NCBI RefSeq assembly: GCF_001902635.1
Contig: NZ_MJAO01000009.1
Coordinates: 124,001-188,000 of the forward strand
Source of the DNA: Serratia marcescens
GTDB taxonomy: Bacteria; Pseudomonadota; Gammaproteobacteria; Enterobacterales; Enterobacteriaceae
Direction of reading: 5' to 3'
DNA length: 64,000 nucleotides
Below, piece after piece: positions 39,312 through 51,606 of the stretch (the first letter of the stretch is position 1; each line of letters opens with the position of its first letter). A program made the translations under genes and the position numbers. The notes beneath the pieces are model-generated. The model saw nothing but the letters and a program-made list of their open reading frames with translations, had not been told where the DNA came from and did not search any database.

Positions 39312-40694
39312 ATGAGCGAAACAACGCTTGCCACTCCACAAACCGCCGACACCGCGCTGGCGGCCGATGAACGCCTGGCAACCAAAGAGGGGCGCAGCCA
39401 ATTTTGGCGTGCCACCTTCTCCTGCTGGCTCGGCACCGCCATGGAATACGTCGACTTTGCGCTATACGGCCTGGCGGCCGGCATGGTGTTCGGCGACGTA
39501 TTCTTCCCCGAAGCCACGCCGCTGGTCGCTCTGCTGGCCAGCTTCGCCACCTACTCCGTCGGCTTCGTCGCGCGGCCGATAGGTGCGCTGGTGTTCGGCT
39601 GGATCGGCGATCGCAAAGGCCGCCGCGTGGTGCTGATCACCACCGTGGCGCTGATGGGCATTTCCACCACGCTGATCGGCCTGATCCCGTCCTATGCGCA
39701 AATCGGCGTCTGGGCGCCCACCTGCCTGGTGATTCTGCGCTTCGCGCAGGGGTTCGGCGCCGGCGCCGAGCTGTCCGGCGGCGCGGTGATGCTGGCGGAA
39801 TACGCGCCGGCCAAACGGCGCGGACTGGTGGCGTCGATCATCGCCATCGGCTCCAACAGCGGCACCCTGCTAGCGTCGCTGGTGTGGCTGCTGGTACTGC
39901 AACTCGACAAGGAAGACCTGATGAGCTGGGGTTGGCGCATTCCGTTCCTCGCCAGCATTCTGATCGCCGGGGTAGCGTTGTACCTGCGCCGCCACGTGCG
40001 GGAAACGCCGGTTTTCGAACGCGAGCTGCAGCAAAACCACCAACGCATGCTGGACGCCGCCAGCGCCGTGCCGGACTCGCGCAGCTACCTGCAACGCACC
40101 AAGGCGTTCTGGGTGATGCTCGGCCTGCGCATCGGCGAAAACGGCCCGTCTTATCTGTGCCAGGGCTTTATCGTCGGCTACGTCGCCAAGGTGCTGATGG
40201 TCGACAAATCGGTGCCGGCGCTGGCGGTGCTGATCGCCTCGCTGTGCGGTTTTTTGGTGATCCCGTTGGCCGGCTGGCTGTCGGATCGCTTCGGCCGTCG
40301 CGTCACCTACCGGTGGTTCTGCCTGCTGCTGGTGCTGTATGCCTTCCCGGCGTTCTGGCTGCTCGACAGCCGTGAGCCGGCGATCGTCATCTCGGTGATC
40401 GTGGTCGGCATGTGCATCGCGTCGCTGGGGATCTTCGGCGTGCAGGCGGCCTACGGCGTCGAGTTGTTCGGCGTGAAGAACCGCTACTCCAAGATGGCGT
40501 TCGCCAAGGAGCTCGGCTCGATCCTCTCCGGCGGCACCGCACCGCTGATCGCCACCGCGCTGCTGTCCGGTTTCGGTCACTGGTGGCCTGTCGCCTGCTA
40601 TTTTGTTGTAATGGCGGCCATTGGCTTAATCACCACCTTCTTTGCTCCCGAAACCCGCGGCCGCGATCTCAACCTGCCGCAGGATGCCGCATAG
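39312..40694 (+). CDS. MHS-family MFS transporter
   Basis: 460 residues with 12 membrane segments and MHS-family features: WRATFSCWLGTAMEYVDFAL at the N-terminus, FGWIGDRKGRRVVL between helices 2 and 3, RFAQGFGAGAELSGG, and a C-terminal APETRGRDL. Relatives (ShiA, ProP, KgtP) are proton symporters. Co-location with a nucleoside hydrolase and a LacI regulator suggests import of a nucleoside or ribose-containing compound; this is inference. Confidence 0.83.
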   Translation: MSETTLATPQTADTALAADERLATKEGRSQFWRATFSCWLGTAMEYVDFALYGLAAGMVFGDVFFPEATPLVALLASFATYSVGFVARPIGALVFGWIGDRKGRRVVLITTVALMGISTTLIGLIPSYAQIGVWAPTCLVILRFAQGFGAGAELSGGAVMLAEYAPAKRRGLVASIIAIGSNSGTLLASLVWLLVLQLDKEDLMSWGWRIPFLASILIAGVALYLRRHVRETPVFERELQQNHQRMLDAASAVPDSRSYLQRTKAFWVMLGLRIGENGPSYLCQGFIVGYVAKVLMVDKSVPALAVLIASLCGFLVIPLAGWLSDRFGRRVTYRWFCLLLVLYAFPAFWLLDSREPAIVISVIVVGMCIASLGIFGVQAAYGVELFGVKNRYSKMAFAKELGSILSGGTAPLIATALLSGFGHWWPVACYFVVMAAIGLITTFFAPETRGRDLNLPQDAA

Positions 40695-40718
40695 CGAGAA
40701 GGCGAACAGGACCCCAAT

Positions 40719-41720
40719 TTGGATAATCACTCCGCGCGACGCGTTACCCGCGCCGACGTAGCCCGCGTTGCGGGCACCTCCGTCGCCGTGGTCAGTTATG
40801 TGATCAACAACGGCCCGCGTCCGGTGGCGGAAGCCACCCGGCTGCGCGTGCTGGCGGCGATCGAGCAGACTGGCTACCGGCCGAACGACATCGCGCGGGC
40901 GCTGGCCTCCGGCAGCACGCAAACCTACGGGCTGGTGGTGCCGGATATTTCCAACCCGTTCTTCGCCACCCTGGCGCGGGCGCTGCAGCAAGAGGCCTTC
41001 AGCCGCGGCCGCGTGCTGCTGCTGGGCGACGCCGGCGACGACCGGCAGCGCGAATATGAGTTGATCAACAACCTGTTGCGCCGCCAGGTCGACGGCCTGC
41101 TGTACACCAGCGTCGATCGCCATCCGTGGTTCGATCTGATCCGCGCTTCCGGCACCCCCTGCGTGATGATAGACACTATCGACAGCCAGGCCGGCGTCTG
41201 CGCCATTCGCGTCGACGAGCGCGACGCCGCCTGCCAGGCGACCCGCCACCTGCTGCAACACGGCTATCGCGACATCGGCATTTTTATCGGCCCGCTGACC
41301 ATGCTCAACGCGCAGGATCGCCTGAACGGCTGGCGCGATGCGCTGCTTGAAGCCGGCATCGCGCCGCGCGACGAGTGGATTTTCGAGGCACCCTACACCC
41401 GCCACGGGGGCTATCAGGCCACGCAGCGCCTGGTGCAAGGCCCACGCCCGCGCGCCGTTTTCACCTCCAACGAGCAGCAGGCGCTCGGCTGCCTGTCCGC
41501 GCTGGCGGAGCATGGGCTGCGCGCGCCGGACGATCTGGCGCTGATCTGTTTTAACGGCACGCAGCAATCCGAGTTCAGCGTGCCGCCGCTCAGCGCGGTC
41601 GAGCAGCCGATCGACGCCATGGCCAAGCGGGCCATCGCCATGCTGGCCGCCGGTGCCGCGCCCGCCGAGCTGCATGAATTCGCTTTTCAACTGCGCATCC
41701 GCCGCTCGTGCGGCTGTTAG
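40719..41720 (+). CDS. LacI-family transcriptional regulator
   Basis: 333 residues. HTH RVTRADVARVAGTSVAVVSY, hinge YRPNDIARALASGSTQTYG, then a periplasmic-binding-protein-like effector domain. TTG start at 40719 with AGGA upstream. The gene is 24 bp after the transporter and 21 bp before the nucleoside hydrolase, so it sits inside the operon it probably controls. The effector is likely a nucleoside or its sugar/base product. Confidence 0.86.
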   Translation: MDNHSARRVTRADVARVAGTSVAVVSYVINNGPRPVAEATRLRVLAAIEQTGYRPNDIARALASGSTQTYGLVVPDISNPFFATLARALQQEAFSRGRVLLLGDAGDDRQREYELINNLLRRQVDGLLYTSVDRHPWFDLIRASGTPCVMIDTIDSQAGVCAIRVDERDAACQATRHLLQHGYRDIGIFIGPLTMLNAQDRLNGWRDALLEAGIAPRDEWIFEAPYTRHGGYQATQRLVQGPRPRAVFTSNEQQALGCLSALAEHGLRAPDDLALICFNGTQQSEFSVPPLSAVEQPIDAMAKRAIAMLAAGAAPAELHEFAFQLRIRRSCGC

Positions 41721-41741
41721 CGGTTTTTCAGGACACCCTAT

Positions 41742-42725
41742 ATGCGTTTGATCATTGATTGCGATCCCGGCAACGGCGTTCCCGGCGCCAACGTCGACGA
41801 CGGCCTGGCGCTGGCGTTGGCGCTGGCGGCCAAACCGCAGCTGCAGCTGGAACTGATTAGCATCGTGGCCGGCAATACGCCGCGTGAAGTGGGCTTTGCC
41901 GTCGCCACCGAGCTGCTGGCGCAGAGCGGCTATCAGGTGCCTGTTGCCCTCGGTGCGGCGCGCGCCCTGAGCGAGCCGCCGGAACCGTGGCGCGCTCATC
42001 TGGACCGCCCGATCGCCGATCCGAAGTTGGCGGCGCTGTGGTGTGACTTGCCCGCGCCCTCGCAGGCCACCGCACCCACACCGGACGCGGCCATCGCCAT
42101 CGGCGAATTGATCTGCTGGCATCCCGGCGAGATCACGCTGGCGGCGATCGGCCCGCTGACCAACGTCGCGCACGCCATGCAGCTTTACCCGCAGATGGCG
42201 CAGGCGGTGAAGGAGATCGTCATCATGGGCGGCGTGTTCAACGTCGAGGGATACATCAAGGACACCAATTTCGGTCTGGATCCGGAAGCGGCGCGCCTGG
42301 TGTTGAATAGCGGCGCTAACATCACGCTGGCACCGCTGGATGTCACCACGCAGACCATGCTGACCCAGGCGGATCTGGCCGCGTTGACCCAGCCGGATAC
42401 CCCGCTGTGTCGCTATTTGCGCACCACCACGCAGCCGTGGATCGACTATTCGCGCCATACGCGGCGCCTGCCGGGCTGCTGGATCCATGATGCGCTGGTG
42501 ATCGCCTGGCTGCTGGCACCGCAGTTGGTCACAACCGATATGTTCTATGTGGATGTGGCGCTGGAAGGGGCGTTGACGCGCGGCAGCTCGCGCCGCTGGC
42601 GGCCGGGCAGCCTGCGCCTGACGGTCGGCATGCCAGAGCCGCAGGGCAAGCCGGTGCGCGTCATGCAGCAGGTGGACAACGCCCGTTTGCTGGCGTTGAT
42701 CGGTGCAACGCTGGCTCGCGGATGA
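41742..42725 (+). CDS. Inosine/uridine-preferring nucleoside hydrolase family protein
   Basis: 327 residues. The N-terminal calcium/ribose motif is extended: IIDCDPGNGVPGANVDDGLA instead of the usual DTDPGxDD. It continues with VAGNTP, IMGGVF...DTNFGLDPEAA, PLDVTTQ and a late WIHDALVIAWLL (Asp ligand). It hydrolyses the N-glycosidic bond of a nucleoside. The extended first motif marks a subfamily, and substrate preference cannot be read off. Last gene of the operon. Confidence 0.85.
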   Translation: MRLIIDCDPGNGVPGANVDDGLALALALAAKPQLQLELISIVAGNTPREVGFAVATELLAQSGYQVPVALGAARALSEPPEPWRAHLDRPIADPKLAALWCDLPAPSQATAPTPDAAIAIGELICWHPGEITLAAIGPLTNVAHAMQLYPQMAQAVKEIVIMGGVFNVEGYIKDTNFGLDPEAARLVLNSGANITLAPLDVTTQTMLTQADLAALTQPDTPLCRYLRTTTQPWIDYSRHTRRLPGCWIHDALVIAWLLAPQLVTTDMFYVDVALEGALTRGSSRRWRPGSLRLTVGMPEPQGKPVRVMQQVDNARLLALIGATLARG

Positions 42726-42748
42726 AAAAAGGTGCGCCGAGGCGCACC
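42725..42748 (-). terminator. Terminator of malM
   Basis: On the minus strand GGTGCGCC-tc-GGCGCACC followed by TTTTTT, 33 bases past malM; the nucleoside hydrolase gene ends here from the other side. Confidence 0.85.
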
Positions 42749-42780
42749 AATCATCGAGCCAGCATCGGCAGCGTCGGGGG

Positions 42781-43686
42781 TTACCCCTTGCCTTTTACGC
42801 TGCTGATAAACGTTTTACGCGCGGTGGTCGAGCCCAGCTTTTCGGCCTCATTCATCAGCTTCAGCGCCTTGTCGATATCGCCCGCCTTCACCGCCTGCTT
42901 GATGCCGTTATTGAAGTAGCTTTCGGTATCGTTAAGCATCGGCTCCGCCGGTTTCTCCGGCATCGGTGCCGGCGTGGCCACTGCGGCCGGTGCGGTTGCT
43001 CCCACCACCACCGGTGCCACGGTCGGTGCCGGCTGCAACATGCCGATCATCACGTTGCCGGTACCCTGTTCCGCGGTCACCTTGAGCTTCAGCGTACCGG
43101 TCGTCGCGTGGCCGGCGATCGGATCCGGAATATCCGGCACCGCATTGCCCACGCCCTGCGCATAGGCCTTGGCCGGGTTGGTCAGCTGCGTGGTTTTCGC
43201 CAGATCCTGGCGGGTGGTGTACACCAGCAGGTAAATCTGTTTTTGACCGAGCGCCGGCGTCAGTTTCAGCGTGCCTTCGAGGCGATCGGAGGACATCGCT
43301 CCCGGCGGCTGATAAGGGAAATAGCTGCTCGGGTAATACGCCGCCGGGCGCAGGTGCTCGTCCAACACCAGCACGCTCGGCGCATAAATCGAATTGTTTT
43401 TGGCGAGGCTGCTCAGCGTCACCTCCAGCGAACCGCGATCGGCAGGCAGCGTATAGGCGGCGATCGCCCCCTGAATATCACCCTGATTGAGCTGCGGGCT
43501 GACATTATCGAGCTTCACCTCTTGCGAAACCGGCGGCTGCAGCGGTTGCCACGGCAGGCTTTGCAACGTGGCGGCGCTGATGGCCGGCGCGACGGAAACG
43601 TTGGCCGGCGTATCGGCGTTGGCCGCCAAAGGCACGCCGACGGTCAGCGCCAATGACAGGCAGAGTGACAGCAGATTCTTTTTCAT
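42781..43686 (-). CDS. malM: Maltose operon periplasmic protein
   Basis: 301 residues: signal peptide MKKNLLSLCLSLALTVGVPL ending ANAD, a low-complexity Ala/Pro/Val-rich stretch (PTVAPVVVGATAPAAVATP), and the C-terminal repeat-rich helix region. MalM is a periplasmic protein of unclear role in starch or dextrin use. Last gene of the malK-lamB-malM operon; ATG at 43686 after AGAGGAT. Confidence 0.88.
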   Translation of the reverse strand: MKKNLLSLCLSLALTVGVPLAANADTPANVSVAPAISAATLQSLPWQPLQPPVSQEVKLDNVSPQLNQGDIQGAIAAYTLPADRGSLEVTLSSLAKNNSIYAPSVLVLDEHLRPAAYYPSSYFPYQPPGAMSSDRLEGTLKLTPALGQKQIYLLVYTTRQDLAKTTQLTNPAKAYAQGVGNAVPDIPDPIAGHATTGTLKLKVTAEQGTGNVMIGMLQPAPTVAPVVVGATAPAAVATPAPMPEKPAEPMLNDTESYFNNGIKQAVKAGDIDKALKLMNEAEKLGSTTARKTFISSVKGKG

Positions 43687-43750
43687 CGTTATATCCTCTT
43701 TCAGCGCCACGGCGGATCAGGCAAGAGATCCGGCCGCAGCGAATGCGGTT

Positions 43751-43773
43751 GGGGGAGAGCCTGCGGCCCTCCC
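43751..43773 (-). terminator. Possible attenuator hairpin between lamB and malM
   Basis: GGGGAG...CTCCCC stem with a GC-rich inner part in the 97-bp gap; no T-tract, so it may stabilise the lamB message or thin out malM transcription. Confidence 0.4.
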
Positions 43774-43783
43774 CGTCCTGTCG

Positions 43784-46207
<2,424 letters not shown>

Positions 46208-46215
<8 letters not shown>

Positions 46216-47179
46216 GCGTTACTCCCCTGCTTTCGCAGTTAACATGTCGTGTGAAAATGGCGGAGGCAAAGCCCGCCAAAACCCATTGATGACCCTCTTG
46301 CTGCGCGCCGTGCTGCCATGCCAACGGCAAGGTCGCCTCAGACGGCGCGGCCGCCTGAGTATAAGGCTGCAGGTTTATCAGCGCTTCAAGGCATTGATCC
46401 TGATGGGTAATAAGTAAGCGCACCACGCCGTCCCGCTGGCTAATCGCGCTCAGCTCGCCGCGCTGGATCAGCGGCGAACGGCGCAGGGCCAACAGCGCCT
46501 GGCAGTAACGTAAGGTGGAGTGGCTGTCGTGCTGTTGGCGGCTGATGGCCAATGCGCGGTGTTCGATCGCCACCTGCTGATACCAGCTGATTTCGCCGGC
46601 GGTGACCTGTTCGGGGGCTTCATGCCACGGCATCGGCGTTTGCGCGCCGCGCGGATCCTGCAGGCCGGCGGCGTGCGGCAGCCCCAGCTCTTCGCCCTGG
46701 TACAGGCAGATCGGCGCCGGCAACATCGCCAGCAGCGTCAAAAAGGCGGCGGCGGAGCGCAGGTCGCCCTGTCCCCAGCGGCTGACCACCCGCGGCTGTT
46801 CGGCGTCGCCGGTGCTCCACAGGCTGTCCGCCAACGAGGCGCGGCGGGCGTGCAGCACCGCCACCAGCTTCTCCGCGCTGAACGGCATCACGTCCAGCGC
46901 CAATGCACCGTGGACGAACCGCTGCGGCGCGGCCGCATTGCGAACGCGGTTGGCGTCATCAGCGTACCACAGCGTCAGCCCTTCGGCCGCCACCGTCGCC
47001 TCCACTTCCGGCGCCAGCGTCTGCGGCAGCAACAGGCCGTCGATCGACAGCGCTTTCAGATACGGCAGCGCCGCCAGCATGCCGTGCGCGTCGCCCACGC
47101 CGTCCCCGTTTCCATCACGGAAACTGGCCGGATGGATCCGGTACAGAGTGGGCTGAGTGGCGATAGGCATTGACGACAT
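46208..47179 (-). CDS. Degenerate GH13 (alpha-amylase family) protein in the mal operon
   Basis: 323 residues. The start resembles GH13 glucosidases ([18 protein letters not shown], then [16 protein letters not shown]). The second half keeps [39 protein letters not shown] and a beta-sandwich end. The region with the nucleophile Asp and acid Glu is largely deleted, and the usual NHD before PRVVSRWG reads GDAEQ, so all catalytic residues appear lost. Normal members are 500-600 residues. The frame is intact and overlaps malK by 8 bases, so it is probably made. ATG at 47179 has AGGG 11 bases before; ATG at 47170 is the alternative. A maltodextrin-binding or regulatory role is possible. Confidence 0.75.
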
Positions 47180-47278
47180 AAATCCGGTATCCCTGCTGCG
47201 CATGGCGTTGAAAATCAATAAGGCCGATAGTGCGGGAGTCGCCGGAAAGGGTAATCATCCGTAACAGGATTTTTCATG

Positions 47279-47301
47279 GGGGAGGAGACGGGAGGATGAG
47301 A
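47279..47301. promoter_or_regulatory. MalT-box-like pair near the GH13-malK promoter
   Basis: GGGGAGGAGA (47279) and GAGGATGAGA (47292) resemble the MalT box GGGGAKGAGG, with 9 and 8 of 10 positions matching. They lie in the 359-bp divergent region between the two mal operons. Confidence 0.5.
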
Positions 47302-47377
47302 GAACGACCGCGGCGATGAGAAGTTCCGCGCTTAGGGCAAATCTGTGATCGGCCCGGCAAAAATCGTCCCCCTATTT

Positions 47378-47393
47378 TGTGCCTGACGCCACA
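47378..47393. promoter_or_regulatory. CRP-like site in the malK-malE divergent region
   Basis: TGTGC-ctgacg-CCACA keeps four of five bases in each half of TGTGA-N6-TCACA. A weaker candidate is at 47407-47422. CRP sites between the divergent mal promoters are expected. Confidence 0.5.
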
Positions 47394-47422
47394 GAATAGA
47401 GCGCAACGTTAACTGGATCACA

Positions 47423-47460
47423 CTCCTCATTCCAGGGGCGTAGAGGGGGGGAGGATGAGA
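47423..47460. promoter_or_regulatory. MalT-box-like cluster upstream of malE
   Basis: CTCCTCATTCC (inverted MalT-like) and GAGGATGAGA at 47451-47460, preceded by a GGGGGGG run. Together with the boxes at 47279 they fit the MalT-CRP-MalT pattern of divergent malEFG/malK promoters. Confidence 0.5.
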
Positions 47461-47538
47461 ATATGTCGCGTTGTGACCCACTATTACCGCGAAACGTCTC
47501 TCCTTGATTTATGTGCCCACAAAAAGAAGGACTGGATT

Positions 47539-48732
47539 ATGACTCGCAGCATTACCCTCGCCCGCACGCTGGCGCTCTCGGCACTGGCCACTCTGGTGCT
47601 CTCTTCTTCCGCCTTCGCCAAGATCGAGGAAGGTAAACTGGTCATCTGGATCAACGGCGACAAGGGCTATAACGGCTTGGCCGAAGTCGGCAAGAAATTC
47701 GAAAAAGACACCGGCATCAAAGTCACCGTCGAGCACCCGGACAAACTGGAAGAAAAATACCCGCAGGTGGCCGCCACCGGCGACGGCCCGGACATCATCT
47801 TCTGGGCCCACGACCGCTTCGGCGGCTATGCGCAGTCCGGCCTGCTGGCCGAAGTCCACCCGTCCAAAGCCTTCCAGGACAAGCTGTTCCCGTTCACCTG
47901 GGACGCCGTGCGCTATGACGGCAAGCTGATCGGCTACCCGATCGCCGTCGAGGCGCTGTCGCTGATTTATAACAAAGACCTGGTCAAACAGCCGCCGAAG
48001 ACCTGGGAAGAGATCCCGGCGCTGGACAAACAGCTGCGCGCCACCGGCAAGAGCGCCATCATGTGGAACCTGCAGGAACCCTACTTCACCTGGCCTATCA
48101 TCGCCGCCGATGGCGGTTATGCCTTCAAGTATGAGAACGGCAAATACAATATCAAGGATGTCGGCGTCGCCAACGCCGGCTCGCAGGCCGGCCTGCAGTT
48201 CATCGTCGATCTGGTGAAAAACAAACACATCAACGCCGATACCGATTACTCGATCGCCGAAGCCGCGTTCAACAAGGGCCAGACCGCGATGACCATCAAC
48301 GGGCCGTGGGCCTGGAACAACATCGAGCAGAGCAAAATCAACTACGGCGTCACCCTGCTGCCGACCTTCAAAGGCAAGCCGTCCAAGCCGTTCGTCGGCG
48401 TGCTGACCGCCGGCATCAACGCCGCCAGCCCGAATAAAGAGCTGGCGACCGAGTTCCTCGAGAACTACCTGCTGACCAACGAAGGGCTGGCGGACGTCAA
48501 CAAAGACAAACCGCTGGGCGCGGTGGCGCTGAAGTCCTATCAGGAAGCGTTGGCCAAAGATCCGAAGATCGCCGCCACCATGCAGAACTCGCAAAACGGG
48601 GAAATCATGCCGAACATCCCGCAGATGAGCGCCTTCTGGTACGCCGAACGCAGCGCGGTGATCAACGCCGTCAGCGGCCGCCAAACGGTGAAAGCCGCAC
48701 TGGACGACGTGCAGACCCGCATCACCAAGTAA
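47539..48732 (+). CDS. malE: Maltose-binding periplasmic protein
   Basis: 397 residues (E. coli 396). Signal peptide ends SSSAFA, then [20 protein letters not shown] and [20 protein letters not shown] as in MBP. It delivers maltodextrins to MalFGK2. ATG at 47539 with AAGAAGG leader. First gene of malEFG, transcribed away from the GH13-malK-lamB-malM operon. A structured repeat follows before malF. Confidence 0.96.
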   Translation: MTRSITLARTLALSALATLVLSSSAFAKIEEGKLVIWINGDKGYNGLAEVGKKFEKDTGIKVTVEHPDKLEEKYPQVAATGDGPDIIFWAHDRFGGYAQSGLLAEVHPSKAFQDKLFPFTWDAVRYDGKLIGYPIAVEALSLIYNKDLVKQPPKTWEEIPALDKQLRATGKSAIMWNLQEPYFTWPIIAADGGYAFKYENGKYNIKDVGVANAGSQAGLQFIVDLVKNKHINADTDYSIAEAAFNKGQTAMTINGPWAWNNIEQSKINYGVTLLPTFKGKPSKPFVGVLTAGINAASPNKELATEFLENYLLTNEGLADVNKDKPLGAVALKSYQEALAKDPKIAATMQNSQNGEIMPNIPQMSAFWYAERSAVINAVSGRQTVKAALDDVQTRITK

Positions 48733-48770
48733 TGACGTAGTGCGGGATTAACATCCCCGAAATAATTGGA

Positions 48771-48859
48771 GCTACACCGCGACGGCAAGTACGCACATCC
48801 CCGGGAGCATAGTTAGCTATGTGAGCGGGGTGAGCGGACGCAGCCAACAAAGGTGTAGC
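48771..48859. repeat. Imperfect palindromic intergenic repeat, malE-malF
   Basis: Outer arms GCTACACC (48771) and GGTGTAGC (48852), inner CATAG-ttag-CTATG (48808-48821), plus CATCCCC/GGGGTG in between. It shares layout and words (CATCCCCGGG, GCAGNCAACA, NGNTGTAGC) with the element at 51435. It fills the 182-bp malE-malF gap, the place where E. coli has REP elements. Confidence 0.65.
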
Positions 48860-48914
48860 GTCAAGTATGAAGGGGACAAGTGCCCCGCCGTTGCTTCACA
48901 GAAAGGAACGCCCT

Positions 48915-50492
48915 ATGCAATTCGCTCACGCCGGGACGCCTGCGCGTAAGAAATCGAAGTGGTGGCAAAGCGACGTGCTGAAATGGCTGGTGGTTGGCCT
49001 GTTCAGCCTGGTGACCTGCTACCTGATTGTGTTGATGTATGCACAGGGTGAATACCTGTTCGCCATCCTGACGCTGGTGCTGGTCAGCGCCGGGCTTTAC
49101 GTCTTCGCCAACCGCCGCGCCTACGCCTGGCGCTATGTGTATCCCGGCATCGCCGGCATGGGGCTGTTCGTCCTGTTCCCGCTGATTTGCACCATCGCCA
49201 TCGCCTTTACCAACTACAGCAGCACCAACCAGCTGACCTTCGAGCGCGCGCAGTCGGTGCTGATGCAGCGCCAGTTCCAGAGCGGTAAAACCTTTACCTT
49301 CGGCCTCTACCCGGCGGAAAACCAGCAGTGGCGCCTGCAGCTGACCGCGCAGGACAGTGAACAACCGCTGATCTCCGAGCCTTTCCGCCTCGACGCCGCG
49401 GCGCCGCATCCCCTGAAACTGACGGCGCAAAGCGCAGCGCCGCAGGGTGAACGCGCCACGCTGCGGGTGATCACCCAGAACCGCCAGGCGCTGAGCCAGC
49501 TGGTGGCGCAACTGCCCGATGGCGGCGAACTGCGCATGAGTTCCCTGCGCCAGTTCTCCGGTACCCGCCCGCTGTATGCGCTGGACAAGGACGGCAGCAC
49601 GCTGACCAATAACCAGACCCAGGTGCGCTACCGCCCGAACGACGACATCGGTTTCTACCAGGCGATCAACGCCGACGGCGGCTGGGCGCAGGAGACCCTG
49701 AGCCCGGGCTATACCGTCACCACCGGCTGGAAAAACTTCCTGCGGGTGTTGCAGGACGAGGGCATCAAAAAGCCGTTCGTGTCGATCTTCATCTGGACCA
49801 TCGTGTTCTCGGTGATGACGGTGATCCTCACCGTCGCGGTCGGTATGGTGCTGGCCTGCGTGGTGCAGTGGGAGGCGCTGAAAGGCAAGGCGGTGTACCG
49901 CGTGCTGCTGATCCTGCCCTACGCGGTGCCATCGTTCATCTCGATTCTGATCTTCAAGGGCTTGTTCAACCAGAGCTTCGGCGAGATCAACATGATGCTC
50001 AGCCATCTGTTCGGTATCAAACCGGCCTGGTTCAGCGACCCGCTCACCGCCAAGAGCATGATCCTGATCGTCAACACCTGGCTCGGTTATCCGTACATGA
50101 TGATCCTGTGCATGGGGCTGCTGAAAGCGATCCCCGACGATCTTTACGAGGCTTCGGCGATGGACGGCGCCACCCCGTGGCAAAACTTCTTCCGCATCAC
50201 CTTCCCGCTGCTGATCAAGCCGCTGACGCCGCTGATGATCGCCAGTTTCGCCTTCAACTTTAACAACTTCGTGCTGATTCAGCTGTTAACCAACGGCGGC
50301 CCGGACATGATCGGCACCACCACGCCAGCCGGCTATACCGACCTGCTGGTCAGCTACACCTACCGCATCGCCTTCGAAGGCGGCGGCGGACAAGACTTCG
50401 GCCTGGCGGCCGCCATCGCCACGCTGATCTTCCTGTTGGTGGGCGCACTGGCGATCCTGAATTTGAAAGCCAGCAAGATGAACTTTGATTAG
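48915..50492 (+). CDS. malF: Maltose ABC transporter permease MalF
   Basis: 525 residues. Eight membrane segments with the large periplasmic P2 loop (about residues 95-275) and the EAA coupling motif [40 protein letters not shown] near the N-terminus matches E. coli. ATG at 48915 with AGAAAGGAACG leader. Followed by malG after 11 bp. Confidence 0.96.
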   Translation: MQFAHAGTPARKKSKWWQSDVLKWLVVGLFSLVTCYLIVLMYAQGEYLFAILTLVLVSAGLYVFANRRAYAWRYVYPGIAGMGLFVLFPLICTIAIAFTNYSSTNQLTFERAQSVLMQRQFQSGKTFTFGLYPAENQQWRLQLTAQDSEQPLISEPFRLDAAAPHPLKLTAQSAAPQGERATLRVITQNRQALSQLVAQLPDGGELRMSSLRQFSGTRPLYALDKDGSTLTNNQTQVRYRPNDDIGFYQAINADGGWAQETLSPGYTVTTGWKNFLRVLQDEGIKKPFVSIFIWTIVFSVMTVILTVAVGMVLACVVQWEALKGKAVYRVLLILPYAVPSFISILIFKGLFNQSFGEINMMLSHLFGIKPAWFSDPLTAKSMILIVNTWLGYPYMMILCMGLLKAIPDDLYEASAMDGATPWQNFFRITFPLLIKPLTPLMIASFAFNFNNFVLIQLLTNGGPDMIGTTTPAGYTDLLVSYTYRIAFEGGGGQDFGLAAAIATLIFLLVGALAILNLKASKMNFD

Positions 50493-50503
50493 GGAGAAAA
50501 ACG

Positions 50504-51394
50504 ATGGCCATGGTTCAACCCAAATCCCAGCGTCTGCGCCTGTGGATCACCCATATTCTGATGCTGTGTTTTATCGCCCTGATCATGTTCCCGCTGCTGA
50601 TGGTCGTGGCCATTTCGCTACGCTCCGGTAACTTCGCCACCGGCAGCCTGATACCGGAACACATCTCCTGGGATCACTGGCGGCTGGCGCTCGGCTTCAG
50701 CGTCACCCACGCCGACGGCAGCGTGACGCCGCCGCCGTTCCCGGTGCTGCTGTGGTTATGGAACTCGATCAAGATCGCGGCGATCACCGCCATCGGCATC
50801 GTGACGCTGTCCACCACCTGCGCTTACGCCTTCGCCCGCATGCGCTTTCGCGGCAAGAGCACGCTGCTGAAAAGCATGCTGATCTTCCAGATGTTCCCGG
50901 CGGTGCTGTCGCTGGTGGCGCTGTACGCCCTGTTTGATCGCCTGGGCCAGTACATTCCGTTTATCGGTCTGAACACCCACGGCGGGGTGATCTTCGCCTA
51001 TATGGGCGGCATCGCGCTGCACGTCTGGACCATCAAGGGCTACTTCGAAACCATCGACAATTCGCTGGAAGAGGCGGCTGCACTGGACGGCGCCACGCCG
51101 TGGCAGGCGTTCCGTCTGGTGTTGTTGCCGCTGTCGGTGCCGATTCTGGCGGTGGTGTTCATTCTGTCGTTTATCGCCGCCATCACCGAAGTGCCGGTCG
51201 CGTCGCTGCTGCTGCGCGATGTGAACAGCTACACGCTGGCGGTGGGGATGCAGCAATATCTCAACCCGCAGAACTATCTGTGGGGCGACTTCGCCGCCGC
51301 CGCGGTGCTGTCGGCGATACCGATTACCGCCGTGTTCCTGCTGGCGCAGCGCTGGCTGGTGGGCGGCCTGACGGCCGGCGGCGTGAAGGGGTAA
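50504..51394 (+). CDS. malG: Maltose ABC transporter permease MalG
   Basis: 296 residues, the E. coli length, starting [20 protein letters not shown]. Six membrane segments and the EAA motif [20 protein letters not shown]; it ends TAGGVKG, the tail that reaches into the MalE site. Heterodimer partner of MalF. A palindromic repeat follows it. Confidence 0.96.
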   Translation: MAMVQPKSQRLRLWITHILMLCFIALIMFPLLMVVAISLRSGNFATGSLIPEHISWDHWRLALGFSVTHADGSVTPPPFPVLLWLWNSIKIAAITAIGIVTLSTTCAYAFARMRFRGKSTLLKSMLIFQMFPAVLSLVALYALFDRLGQYIPFIGLNTHGGVIFAYMGGIALHVWTIKGYFETIDNSLEEAAALDGATPWQAFRLVLLPLSVPILAVVFILSFIAAITEVPVASLLLRDVNSYTLAVGMQQYLNPQNYLWGDFAAAAVLSAIPITAVFLLAQRWLVGGLTAGGVKG

Positions 51395-51434
51395 TTTGTG
51401 CCACTGCAGTGCGTTTGATGTCTTTCTTTATCTT

Positions 51435-51559
51435 TTACCCTATGGATTTCAAGCTACAGCCAGGCGACCAGTTCGCTCATCCCCGGGCGCTGACTTCAGT
51501 AAGTCACTGGGGTTAGCGAGTGCAGTCAACAGCGCTGTAGCTTGCAAGCCGACGGGTAA
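51435..51559. repeat. Palindromic intergenic repeat downstream of malG
   Basis: TTACCC at 51435 pairs with GGGTAA at 51554; AAGCTACAGC (51451) pairs perfectly with GCTGTAGCTT (51534); an inner TGACTT-cagt-AAGTCA hairpin sits at 51491-51506. About 125 bp, probably a dispersed Serratia/Yersinia-type element and a longer member of the same group as the malE-malF element. It may also end the mal transcript. Confidence 0.7.
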
Positions 51560-51606
51560 TTATAGCCTGTGTCTTTGGCGGCCTTTGGCCGCCATTTTTA
51601 TCGCGA

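Noticed and set aside
40626-42488. A 620-codon frame antisense to the LacI and nucleoside hydrolase genes
   Set aside because: Same mirror effect of GC-rich codons. The plus-strand genes have clear domains and ribosome binding sites.
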